DNA from: Albula goreensis
Lineage: Eukaryota; Chordata; Actinopteri; Albuliformes; Albulidae
Reading direction: 5' to 3'
Assembly (NCBI GenBank): GCA_022829145.1
Contig: CM040752.1
Location: 25,725,586 to 25,789,585 of the forward strand
Length of the DNA: 64,000 bases
The position numbers and the translations under genes were made by a program. Shown here piece by piece: positions 1 through 10,899 of the stretch (positions are counted from its first letter, which is position 1; each line of letters starts with the position of its first letter). Below the pieces are notes generated by a model. The model did no database searches. It saw only the letters and a program-made list of their open reading frames with translations, and was not told the DNA's origin.

Positions 1-2036
1 AGACAGGTTTTTAATCCTAGAATTCTGCTAGTGCTGTGCCTTCAGGCATATTATTACAGTGCCCTGCCACATTAACACGCAAATAATATGATGAAATGGA
101 CTATGGGACTTGCATCTTGCTTTGGATAAGCATGTGGACTGAACAAATCCTGTAGTGTGTTGTTCATTGCTTTAGCTCATTGTTAGTTTATAGCTTTCAT
201 CTGATCTCCGTATCTCCTTATGGGTGCCGACTCCTGAGATGAAAGTTAATTGTTTCCCTCATTATGGACTTGTTGTTTTTAAAAGGCACTTTTTAGGAGA
301 AATGTATGTCCCAGGATGCTCTGCATCAAAGATATCCAGTTTTCTGCACAAAGCAAAGGATCCATGCTCTGGTCAAGAGCGATGGGGAAAAGGTTGTTTA
401 TTCTTTCAGGATGGTGAAATGAATGGAGATTTTATTTGGACTTTAATGACCAGGAGAACCTCCCCTCTCCTAAGCAAGCCTGGTTTCCACTCTCAATTAT
501 TGATGTAGATACCCAATTTTTGATATGACTGGACCTGTGCATTCAGTGTTTTTCCTTTTTGGGTCAATGTTGTCAGCCTCGCCTTGGCCCAGCAGTATCT
601 TGTGGCTTATTAAAGCCTGGTGTGTTAACCTGGGATGTGTTAATGCTCCAAATGAGGGACTGAGCCATCTTGCTCCTGGAGTTCGTGTACTGAGCACCTC
701 CCCCCTCCCCAGAGCACACCCCACACCCTGCGCCACACCCCACACGTCACATGCCACACAGCAGTGTGCACACAGTGCTCGCCCAACAGCTTGGTTAAAG
801 CAGAGGCAGGAGATCCGGTAACTCTGGCAATACCTACTGTACGAAAATCAATGCCGGGGTTTAGCCTGTATCACATTCTTTTGTAAAGCACATGGCATTT
901 CATTTTTCTCCTAACTGATATGTATGTGAAAAATCACGTGGGAGCTACATCAAAATCTAATACACCTGCAAATTTGTTATTGATTTTTTTGGGTTGGAGC
1001 AGGGGTATCACTGAGGCTGAAGCTGTCACGGTAGATTGAGTCTGGTCAACGGTTGTATGCTAAGTTCAGCCTCCCAAACATCGGCATGGGAGTGGCTAAA
1101 GGAGCTTCCTTTGTTTAGAATCTCTCACAAACCGTTCATATCTTTGGCTTGAATTGATTTTCCCACAAGAAATGTTTGCCTGTGTAATAGATTTTGATTG
1201 AAATGTATTCACATAAATGGATTGTTTAGTACACAGAAACTTTACATATGACCGCAGACTTGATGATATCTAGTTCCCTTCAGAATTTGAATTGCAAGAT
1301 CTGTATTGTGATATTGTATGATCTAATGAGAATAGATTCAATCAGGGAATTGGATTCACTTTCATAAATAGCATGATTGGCAAATGAAAACATTCCCAAA
1401 AATCCAAAATACTCCAACAGAACTCAACTCATCTTTACTGTCCTAATATCCAATAAAGACTGTTTTTTATGGAATTGAAACATTTCTAAGCCATATTAAA
1501 AAATGTATTTCCTACATAAACATTTTCCATGTGTGCTTGAAAGTAGATGCTGTGGTCACCGCGGTCTGTATGATTCATCGTACACTGGCAAGTTCATGTT
1601 TACACCCCGAGCGTGCCTGCCACATCCTGCATCAGCCTGACACGCCGCACCCATGCACAGCTTGTCCCATCAAATCAGGCAAATCCTCACTAAATTGTCC
1701 TGTGGAAAAAACTCAGTGGGCTTTTTGTCTCCAGGTTCCTGAGTCAAATTAATGGAATCAGATCTTCTTAAAATCACGCAGATAGCCCGCCACTCCCCTC
1801 CCCCCCTTCTCGGTACACACCCCCGATAGTGCATTGGCTAGAAAAATAACGGCCCACCAAACCCCCCCCCCCAACCCCCAACTATACTACTGAAGCCTTT
1901 GTGATAGCTTAGCCTGTGGACCAATGCAATATGTCCTGAACTGGATACAGCTTCACAATAAAATCTGACTATTCATTTCTTATCCATTGTTTTCTTAACC
2001 TTTATTCTTTCATTTTGCTCTTCTATTTAATTGTGC

Positions 2037-2038
<2 letters not shown>
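1..2038. other. Gene-poor unique DNA
   Basis: No gene is seen. A 94-codon plus-strand frame at 224-508 contains an acceptor-like TTTATTCTTTCAG near 391-408, but it has no matching donor and no recognisable product. C-rich runs occur at about 1797-1809 and 1861-1872. The rest is AT-rich and without clear repeats. Confidence 0.5.

Positions 2039-2072
<34 letters not shown>
2039..2072. repeat. (GT)17 microsatellite
   Basis: Perfect GT dinucleotide array. Confidence 0.98.
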
Positions 2073-2075
<3 letters not shown>

Positions 2076-2384
2076 CATCTCATACCTGTGAGTGTAATCA
2101 AATCTGATAAAGAATGAATTGTAGTGTTCTTTTATACAGTTAGCATGCTGAGTATTCCTGTTTAAAGGGATAAATAGTTGTAGAAAGGTTGTCAGAAAAA
2201 TGTGTTATGCAGCAGTAATTTACATGATTTTTTCTCTGTCGTACAAAAGAGCTTTGTGATTTTAAATGTCATTGGAAATGATTTGATAACATGACAATGT
2301 TTTCTGTCTGAAGATTAGAAAAACCTACCAATTAAATGCACTGAATGCTCTCAGCTGTTTGTCAGTGTGTATTGATTCTGTGGA

Positions 2385-2445
2385 CATGCTTTAATTAGCA
2401 AATGATTAAAATGCAAAATCTTAATTGGGGTGCATTTTGCGTTTC
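2385..2445. promoter_or_regulatory. Homeodomain-motif cluster, possible conserved element
   Basis: TAATTA, ATGATTA and TTAATTG core sites lie within about 40 bp. They are interleaved with a 7-bp inverted repeat, GCAAAAT (2413-2419) and ATTTTGC (2434-2440). Homeodomain proteins commonly bind such TAAT cores. In AT-rich DNA some of this is expected by chance. Confidence 0.22.
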
Positions 2446-4539
2446 TTTAAAAGATTGCACATTGGAAGGTTTAAAAATGTGATTGGTCATTTAGTTTCTG
2501 TCCCTTCTGTAGTTATTGCTGCCTGTTCTTATTTACTGCTCTTAGATTTCTGTGATGCTGCAATAAAATCATATCAGAAAAATATGAAAAAACTGGAAAT
2601 GTTTAAATTCACATGACCTCAAACTCTAAACATTTGAATTTGTATAATAACGTTAAAAACAGAATGATATAAATGAAAGTTTTGAATTTAACTTGTACAC
2701 ACGTGAATATGTAGTTACTCTTTTTTGAAAAAATGTTTAACAGTAAACCTTGATGTATATTGTAAGATAACATTTACCACAATTTACCACAATAATTGAA
2801 ATACATATCCATACCACTTCATGTTATCAGAGAATAGAACAAAGTACCCACATCATACAGAATATTAATTATTATGTTTCGTAGATGTCCTTTGATAATA
2901 GTTGAATACACTAGTACTTTTACTTGGTCATTATCTGTAAATTACTCCACAGCAACCAACAAAATTCCCACATCAGTCACATTGATAAAGTTGGTGCTCT
3001 CTTTGGAGGGCTGAGGATCATATCTGGAGTGTTAAAGAGTAAGAACAATGAGTACAAATGTGTACTCAAAATTATATTTTTGTAGAAATATGTTAATTGT
3101 TATGTTCACTGTAACATAATATATGCATGTAACAAAAATGTAAAGCATGTGAAATATGGGCAATGTATTGCTAATCGTATATCAATATTTAAAGTGCAAA
3201 TTCAAAAATAAAACTGTGTGGCATGAATAACATATATTCATTAAATATATAAATATACAACTATATCACATTAAGAAAAGAAGTTTTTTTTCTGGTAACA
3301 TTAGGGGAAATCCGTTGCCCTACAGTTTGGGTTGTGTTGCCTTTTTTCCAAAGAATGTGGCCCCTAATGACATTCAATACACACAGCTTTAACAATGGAT
3401 GGTTTAAGTCCTCTGTCACCAGTGAATCACCACACCATACAGGGTTAACTCCTTTTTAGCTTGCCTGAGACACAGTTGTTGCCTTGAAAATTCATATCAC
3501 TGCCAAACACAATATGTATTCAAAGGGTTCTACAGGAATGGGCATTGTAATACCTGCAGTTTACATTAGTTTCTATTACTATTATTATTGTTATTATTAC
3601 CGTCTGTCACAGTTTTATTTAGACTGTCACTGCACTGCCCAGGATACTTTCAGCAAAGCAGAGCTGATTTATAATATAGTTATGTAGTTCAGGGCATATA
3701 CTTTTCAGTCCCATACCTCAGTGGAAATGTGTTGTTTATGAAGTATTGATGTGGTAAGCCTGGACAGATTTGTACTTACTGGTATTAAACTGTTAGAAAA
3801 TTTGTACTAATATATTTAATAACAAAAATAATAATACTGGTGATAATAATAATAATTTGCACTTGGCAGGAACAAAACAATCTCCTTTTAGCTTGTACCA
3901 TTACATATGGATTATATCACCTGAGGTTAAGGGGTGAACTGGTGTGTCCATTCTATATGATCATCAAACATGGACTGAAAGATGTACGGCTTCAGTCTCA
4001 CATTCTCACAAAGTGGGCCAATGAACCGAGCGGGGACCCTCTTCAGCTTAACTTAGGAAGTGCATATAGTGTACATATTGACAATAGAATCCTCCACTGT
4101 ACAGTACCTGCGTGTCCAAATGAACTCTCCTGTTTGGTGGTCTGGCCTTTTCTTTGAAATATACCTATAAAAACTTGGTCCAATTTTCTTCCCATTTCCA
4201 GCAGCATAAGAAAAAAATGAAACAAAAATAAAAGCACTGCTAAGCAGGAGAACTGAATATCACATTTCAGTGTCAACGGCACCTTTCACTTCAAAGATGA
4301 AACAGTGTGCTGTGCAGTTGTAATATACATGTGATTTCACCCACAATGGCGAGGGCAAAAAGAGTCATCTTTTTCTGCTTGTTCTTTGTGCTATAATCAA
4401 AGAGCCCTATCACTTGTTTTTCCCATGCCATGCCCAGAGTAACAGATAGTCCAGTGCAGATTATTAATGGAAGAACTTCACTCACTTTTGAGCAAGAGCA
4501 CCAATAATCTATGCTCTATCACAGTATTTGTTGTTACTG
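2446..4539. other. AT-rich unique DNA, possible downstream exons of the minus-strand gene
   Basis: Mostly AT-rich, with short ATT/AAT runs near 3577-3600 and 3840-3855. If the gene at 4.5-5.2 kb is real, more exons may lie here on the minus strand. One open minus-strand stretch, 4485-4291, reads through TGLSVTLGMAWEK before a stop. It has an acceptor-like CTTGCTCAAAAG before it, but its phase does not fit the donors I can see, so it is not called as an exon. Confidence 0.35.
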
Positions 4540-5225
4540 TCAATGTTGTTTTTGTTTGTTTCTGTTTGAGGCATGGCCTGTTAAGGATCTTTGAACAGCT
4601 CCCCTTTTAATATTCCTGCAAATTAAAGCATCCAGACCTACTCTGCTTCTTGGGTAATTGGAAATCAACGGCGACTGATGTGATGGTGGTATTTTTTTTC
4701 CCTGGAGCATGTCTATAAGAATGCTCATTACTTCATCATCCAATCCCAGCTGCATCACTCCCAGCAGTGACTCTGACCAGCAGTGTGAGAATATGACATC
4801 GCTATTGCCTCTTAATAAAAAGTGCTGCTTTCTTGAGACAGAAAACATATGTCTCAAGCATCTGACTATTCTTACACTTGCTGAAATACTACAAGGGTCC
4901 AAAATTCTATAAAGAAGACAGTGAAAAATTTGATTATTTTTAACTTGAGTCTGTTGATGAAAAATCTCATTGAAAAAGTCAGAAAACAAATTCATATTCC
5001 TTGATACAAAATAACATTTTTATTGCCTTAAATTAATTAGTAAAATACCTACGCAATAAGACGTTTTAGCTAATTCGTTTAAACAAAGTTGTGAACTGTT
5101 GGAATCCTAGAATTAAAGTTTAGAACTGAACTTAATGAAATAAATATTCATTAGGTGGCTTGTTTCTAGTCGAAGGGCCATGTATTGTCCAACACTTACA
5201 AGAGGCACACTTCCCGCTCCGCCAT
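4540..5225 (-). CDS. Candidate two-exon 5' end of an unrecognised gene under an X-box promoter
   Basis: Exon 1 coding part is 5225-5200 and reads MAEREVCL plus two bases. It starts at ATGGCGG, a good start context. The exon ends at CTT|GTAAGT (intron from 5199). Exon 2 begins at 4906, after a pyrimidine-rich stretch ending in TATAG. Its first base completes a Leu codon, so the frame continues as L-ILDPCSISASVRIVRCL. The frame stays open for 121 codons from Ile to a TGA at 4542-4540, about 130 residues in all with a 293-bp intron. The middle part (VRIVRCLRHMF, then LLGVMQLGLDDEVMSILIDM) has the hydrophobic spacing of alpha-helical repeats, but I recognise no family. The last third (KKIPP to NRNKQKQH) looks less like a folded domain. 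It may be read-through past an unseen donor, for example GAA|GTAATG near 4731 or AGA|GTAGGT near 4641, with more exons lying below 4540. No clear poly(A) signal follows. It could also be a dead gene copy or chance. Confidence 0.4.
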
Positions 5226-5304
5226 CGCACATGCCTCAACAGCCACCCTTCCTGTCTGCACTGGCATTAAATTCACTGGCTTTGCCTCCACTTGCCCGCA
5301 GTTT

Positions 5305-5375
5305 ATGCTGATTGGACCAGCTGTTCCACTTAAAATCACCATAGCAACCACAACCGGTCGCCTAGCAACAGTGTT
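5305..5375 (-). promoter_or_regulatory. Tandem RFX X-boxes plus CCAAT box: likely promoter of the minus-strand gene
   Basis: The plus strand shows GTCGCC-T-AGCAAC (5357-5369), a full match to the X-box rule GTNRCC(0-3)RGYAAC. It also shows ATCACC-AT-AGCAAC (5335-5348), which has one mismatch. ATTGG at 5311-5315 is a CCAAT box on the minus strand. Measured from the ATG at 5225, the X-boxes lie about 110-144 bp and the CCAAT box about 86-90 bp upstream. This X-then-CCAAT order and spacing is typical of RFX/NF-Y targets, including many cilium genes. A TATAAA at 5414-5419 points the other way (plus strand), so the region could be bidirectional. The motif rule is established knowledge; that this promoter works is inference. 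Confidence 0.5.
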
Positions 5376-5978
5376 CTTTTCCCTGAGCCCCAGCCAAGGC
5401 TCCACAGGCCGGTTATAAAGAGAAACAGAGGCAATTGAAATTCCCCTGGATTTTTTAGGTACAGATGTCTAATATAGTGTGGGGGCTTCCTCTGTTGTTG
5501 CTTCAAATTGAAATGTGTTCAACAGTTTTATTAAGTGGTTTATACAGACTGCATCAAAAGCTGGGCCACCATGACCTTCATTTGAAGTGCTGGGGGGGAG
5601 GGGAAGTAAATACAGTATAGCCTAATTCGTTAGTGACCCTATTGCTCCTTCCTGTCCACTGAGTGGTCAAATCCACTGTCCTGTTATAGGTGACTGACTA
5701 AAGTATCCCATGTGAGGTTCATTCCAAAAAAAAAAAACTCCTGTCCTGTTATGTTTCACTGTATATTTTTTCTTCACATTATATCTGGGGACTGAATATG
5801 CTACATCGGCAAGGACATGTTCCTGAACAGCAGCATCCTCACTGGAGGGTTTCTATTGATTTCATTGGTTGATTGTTCATCACCATTTTCCTTTGATAAA
5901 AAACCCTTCGCTCTACATGTTCACACAGCTCTCCTCTCAACCTCATTTTGCCTTCCCAGCTAGCATAGGTTGAGGCAG

Positions 5979-6372
5979 AATGGAGGAATAGCCCAGACCA
6001 GTCCCAGGCTTGGGGAATGGAGGAATAGCCCAGACCAGTCCCAGGCTTGGGGAATGGAGGAATAGCCCAGTCCAGTCCTAGGCTTGGGGAATGGAGGAAT
6101 AGCCCAGTCCAGTCCTAGGCTTGGGGAATGGAGGAATAGCCCAGTCCAGTCCTAGGCTTGGGGAATGGAGGAATAGCCCAGTCCAGTCCTAGGCTTGGGG
6201 AATGGAGGAATAGCCCAGTCCAGTCCTAGGCTTGGGGAATGGAGCCCAGTCCAGTCCTAGGCTTGGGGAATGGAGGCTTCCTAGGCTTGGGGAATGGAGG
6301 AATAGCCCAGTCCAGTCCTAGGCTTGGGGAATGGAGGAATAGCCCAGTCTAGTCCTAGGCTTGGGGAATGGG
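5979..6372. repeat. 37-bp minisatellite, about 11 copies
   Basis: The tandem unit of 37 bp contains AATGGAGGAATAGCCCAG and then CCTAGGCTTGGGG. Full copies start at 5979, 6016, 6053, 6090, 6127, 6164, 6201, 6293 and 6330. Two shortened copies start at 6238 (31 bp, missing GGAATA) and 6269 (24 bp). The first two copies carry GACCAGTCCC where later ones have GTCCAGTCCT, so the array grew from the later variant. A partial copy follows at 6367. The copies are contiguous, with no spacers. Confidence 0.95.
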
Positions 6373-7040
6373 AAGCTGAACTGCAGCTCTATTCCTCTTA
6401 GGGCTGCAGGGCCCAGATGGTAGCCTTTCTTACTGATCACTGAACAGATTGGTTTATGGTGAGAAATCGCCCGGGACAAAGTGGTACCACTGACAGCCGT
6501 GTGAGAAGCAGCGATAGCTTCATATATTGTCAACGCTCAATAGTTTTTCCTTTGTATTGTTCTGCAATTTACTTGAATTTACACTGATACTGTTTAATTG
6601 CATACCTGTTTTAGCCTGTTCTGAAACCATTTTTAGCCCTGTTTTAGTATACAAGTTGTCTTGTGCTGTATTCCAATATAAAAATGAAGAGAAATACATA
6701 ATACTTCATACTGTACTTTGTCAGCTGACTGGTAATGGTGAGATGTGGAGGCTCTTAATCACCCTTGTCTTTCAGTGTGCAGCTCTACTGTCTATCAGGT
6801 GATGTCTCTGAGGCTGCACTATTAATGTCTTGTTCAGAAGAGCATTGATAAACTGCACTCTGTTGGATGGCTCTGCTCTGTCACAGCTATTCTGGTGGCC
6901 GGATCTACCTGACCTCCTTGTTACTTAACTGGCTCAACTGGGGCGGCTTATGGCTAATTGTCTTTTCACTGTCCCTGAGCTGCCCCAAGGTCTTTGGCTC
7001 TCACCACCCTTCTACCAGGTGTGAGGAGCATGTGGATTTG
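6373..7040. other. Unique DNA between minisatellite and LINE fragment
   Basis: No gene, RNA or repeat that I can support. Open frames here are under 95 codons and look random. Confidence 0.4.
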
Positions 7041-7056
7041 TGTTCGTGTGTGCACA

Positions 7057-7061
<5 letters not shown>

Positions 7062-7089
<28 letters not shown>
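7062..7089. repeat. (GT)14 microsatellite
   Basis: Short GT array, with looser GT-rich DNA from about 7041. Confidence 0.95.
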
Positions 7090-7350
7090 TCTGTGAACAA
7101 AGAGTGAAACTGGATGCTCAATTTCATATCTCTTAAGAAAGTTCTGGCCTCCATTTTGCATTGTTTGCATAGATGTCTTGCAACATGCTGACATCTTTTC
7201 TCCTCCAGAAATAGCAGCATTGCATATCCTAACCTGTGAATGCTTGAATTGTCACTAAATAAGTGCCACTCCAACTGCAATTTGGTTCATTGAGACTTGA
7301 AGGAAAAGATGAGAAGTGTAAGAGAGGCGAGAGATAGGTATAGAGGAGAG

Positions 7351-7860
7351 ACAATAACATTCCATAAAATAAATACTCCTAGCAGAATCTTGATTAAAAT
7401 GTTTGATAGTGTCATCCAGCCTTTTGTGCTTTATGAGAGTGATATATGGGGGCCACTCAGTCAGCAAGACTACACTAAATGGATAAAAACATCCAGCTTA
7501 AATTCTGCATGCACAATTCTTTAAAAATATACTGTAAGTTCATAGACCTTGCCCTAATAATGCATGCAGGGCTGAATTGGGCAGATATCCAATTCTTATT
7601 AAAATCCAGAAAAGAGGACTGACATTTATAGAGCATCTAATAATAAGTCCAAACATTCTGTTACAGTGCACAGCTCTGCAAATCCAAGAGCTCAGCCCAA
7701 AAGAGTGTCCCTCAGTCAGCTCGCTCCAACCTTTCCAGACGAACATACACTAAAAAATCAGCTGAAAGTTAGCGCTGCTCCACAAAAACAAAATTATAAA
7801 AATAACCAAAATGAACCGTTTGGAACATTGGAATCATTATACCAAATCCCCAAATAAACA
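7351..7860 (+). mobile_element. Fossil fragment of an L1/Tx1-type LINE, region after reverse transcriptase
   Basis: The frame from 7360 reads FHKINTPSRILIKMFDSV and then VLYESDIWGPL. This is the motif series found just after the catalytic part of reverse transcriptase in fish L1/Tx1 LINEs (there, typically IKIF-S-I-PI-LYGSEVWGP). After about 60 worn bases with two stops, the frame shifts by one and reads NNACRAELGRYPILIKIQKR at 7556-7615, the most diagnostic stretch. The match then passes to a third frame segment near 7700 (VSLSQLAPTF) and is open to a stop ending near 7860. The fragment has several stops and at least two frameshifts. The 5' end, endonuclease and 3' end are absent or unrecognisable, so it cannot move. 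Family assignment is from memory of the motif order. Confidence 0.75.
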
Positions 7861-8852
7861 GAACTGGTTATGGATCCTAAATAAAGAATGCAGAGAGCTC
7901 TGCCTCTATATTTGATTCCTTTTATATTTTTGATGTAAGAAAATATTTTTAATAAACTCTCAAAATGCAAAACTAATTTCCCTCCAAATATATAATATAT
8001 ATATATATGTTAGAAATATAAAAATAATCTTATAAGTTTTTAAAAGATTTTTTGCATGTATTCTTATTAGTACTGTAAATAATAAAAGTATGAGTTGTAT
8101 TTTACTGTTACGTTAATACAGTCACAGTACCTAATATGATATGATATATATATGAAAATACACTTATTTAATATGCTATTTTTTATTTTTGGGAACTTTA
8201 AACACAGGTATTTCATTTCAATCAGGTACTGTTAATTGAGCTGAAAACTGAGAGATGAAGAGATCCTCAAAATGAGAGGTTTGTCATTGGAGAGAATATT
8301 TTTAAGACTGCATGTTTGTGTTTGTGTGTCTATGTAATGCATGAATATGTGTATATGCATGGGATGTGAGACCTAGAGGACAAGAGAAATGGGCATGATG
8401 AGGCTATGGTGTTTTTGTGGATGTACTCTTTTCTCATATTCCCATCACACAGGTGGACCTAGCTCAGAATGCAGGTGTGTCATTTTGCAGTGTAACACCT
8501 GATTTTCCCCTTTGCTGGTTATGTGCTTCAGATTGACCATTGGGAGAATTTCTGAATCAGCATTTGAAACAACTCATTTCAACTGTATATATTTCTTCTG
8601 AAATCCATTACCATATACTGTATGTTTTAGACTTATTATTGCAGTGTGCATGTTAGCAGGAGCTGCCCAGTTGTGCTCAGAAAAAAAAATGTTTTATCCC
8701 GCTTTCCCATGACTAAAACATTCTATCAGATTATGAGGGATGGCTCTGACTGCTGATGTAAATACTAATAAGAGCTGAGATCTGCCTACTTCAAAAGAGG
8801 AGCAATCTTCAGGGAGAAACCCCTCAAAATGAAAGCGAGGAGGGTGAGAAGG

Positions 8853-8854
<2 letters not shown>
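7861..8854. other. AT-rich DNA, possibly the worn remainder of the LINE
   Basis: Very AT-rich, with (AT) runs at about 7988-8009 and 8136-8152. The first 100 bases may continue the LINE downstream region but are too worn to call. No gene is seen. Confidence 0.35.
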
Positions 8855-8945
<91 letters not shown>

Positions 8946-8983
8946 TGGGTGTGTGTCTGTATATGTGTGGGTGAGTGTTTGTG
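8855..8983. repeat. (GT)43 microsatellite with degenerate tail
   Basis: Pure GT at 8855-8940, followed by imperfect GT-rich sequence to about 8983. Confidence 0.97.
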
Positions 8984-9709
8984 AATGCGGGGGGTTGGAG
9001 GATGTTGATTTAATAATGGTTCATCATCAAGTTCTGTAACTATTAGAGCACAGGACTGAGCTCTGCTGGGGGTGGGTTGAGCTTCATCAGTTCTTGTCAG
9101 TTATGAATTATAAATAAATAAAGTCAACTCCATTTGCAACATTGACAGTATTGACCTGCACACATTATAGCTTTTGTTCTAGTATGTTCTGCATTTTCAT
9201 CAACAGATCGCTAAAAGTGCAGGACCTGTGTCATCTAGTGTTTAAGGTGGTTTGGGTAAGTTTCCACTGCCATCCTGAAAATCCAAGAAAGGCAGTTTTG
9301 GGTAACAGCCAGGTAAGAGGATCTGCAACAGAGAATGACTCCTGGGCACTCTGCCACACCTGTGGGAGACAGGGGTACCCCCACCCTATCACCTGTATCA
9401 TGATAACCGGGCAGGTGGAGGCACAGGAGAAGATTCTGGAAGCAGGCAAGAGGTGGGTGGGATATTAGCAATGTCACATGATTTATGGTGGCTATTTTCA
9501 GTGTATGAGCATGGGCTAGGTTGGGGCTTCTAAAAGTAAAGATCTGACTAGCCAAGGTCAAAGGGAAATTAAAAATTCAGGTTCTAACTCATTTTGGTTC
9601 TTTGGCAATAGTAGGCATGTACAAAAACATTCAGAGCCTGTTTATGATTAACATTCAGGAAATGTTCTTATTGGACTTTGAGACCATTTACATGTCATCA
9701 GGCAAAATT

Positions 9710-9711
<2 letters not shown>

Positions 9712-9748
<37 letters not shown>

Positions 9749-9805
9749 TGTGTGTTTGTGTGTGTGTTTGTGTTACTTGTATGTGTGTGTATGTATTTAT
9801 GTTTA
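9712..9805. repeat. Compound (AG)n-(GT)n microsatellite
   Basis: AG array 9712-9746 runs directly into GT-rich sequence with TTTG interruptions. Confidence 0.95.
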
Positions 9806-10199
9806 TATGCATATATATGTGCCAGTTAGAGGAATGTAATGGCAATGCCAGATGTCCATTTGAAGATTCAAAAATTCCAGAGGTATTTGTCCATCAGCAA
9901 CTTCACTTCACTTCATGAGCTAATGTGAGGGAAAAAGCATTTGTTTGATTAATTTTTATGGTGTTTCTATGTGCCAAAGTCAATCTGTGTTGCACAGCAC
10001 CACACCCAATCTATATGATTCTGTATGTCTTCATGAAATGGGGTGTTTTTTCACTGGGTGCTAATGTTTATGTATCCATTCCCATATTGTATTCCAGTTC
10101 AGTGTCTAAGTGCACTTATATTTGATTTCATTGTAGCATGTTTTTTGGGTGCACTTTAGAGCTGCATTGATATGTAAATGCATGCATACCTGCTTCGTT

Positions 10200-10450
10200 T
10201 CCATAATCACAAAAGCATCGGCCCCCCTCTTCCCCTGCAGAGGGAAAATTCACAGCAAGCGAGCAGTGACTGTTTGTTTCGTTTGCTCCCCCCACACCTC
10301 ACACTGCTTTTTGTGTGGCGCTGGTGCTGGTGCAGGGCGCGCCAGGCCCGTGTGGGCGCCCTGTACGAGCGAGGCGAGGGACCCAAGGTCAAGTCCTCCC
10401 TCAATGTCCGGGGTAATCCGCGCAGCTCATCCCTGATCTGAGTCCTCTCC
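10200..10450 (+). promoter_or_regulatory. GC-rich island, possible conserved element or exon
   Basis: A clear GC and CpG rise in AT-rich surroundings. On the plus strand, a CAG at 10333-10335 could be a splice acceptor. The following frame, 10337-10441, reads ARQARVGALYERGEGP and ends GNPRSSSLI before TGA. Codon third positions are mostly G or C, as in real exons. A possible internal donor is CGGG|GTAATC. A stronger acceptor-like CCCCCTCTTCCCCTGCAG ends at about 10241. No family is recognised. The same composition could be a regulatory island containing CCCAAGGTCA, a nuclear-receptor half site. Confidence 0.25.
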
Positions 10451-10899
10451 ACACAGGGGGAGGAAATCCCTGTTGGCTGCTGTAATAGGATCTGATACGA
10501 GATGAGCAAAGTTCTCTGCTCTCCTTTTTTCTCTTTTTTCTTTTGTCAGATCCCCCTTTTGAATACAGCCCTTCACATCACGAGTTTCTAAAACTGGTCC
10601 CTTCTGGGCCATAACTGAGATCCAATTGGTAAGACTTTATTGGTTTATATAAAACAAAGTGCTGTGGTTTATCAGGATCTTTTTTTAGTATCATTAGTTT
10701 GCATGCTGAAGAGATAAATGTATCCCTTGTATTCATATTACAATTGCAGTACAGTGATGATGCACCTTTAAGGTGTTGGTACCTGAGTAACTTGTTTCCT
10801 GTCATGTGGCTCCAAGCCACCCTGGTTTGGGTGTTGTAAGGTAGGGCTCTATAATCCTCATATCTCCCTCCTCTGGCATTTATTCCCACCCATGTGAAA

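Noticed and set aside
5979-6372. Regular repeats resembling a CRISPR array
   Set aside because: Units are directly contiguous with no unique spacers, in animal-type DNA. It is a minisatellite.
9207-9315. Exon-like block with acceptor CATCAACAG and donors GG|GTAAGT and CAG|GTAAGA
   Set aside because: Splice-like words occur by chance in 64 kb. The block shows no codon bias and no recognisable peptide.
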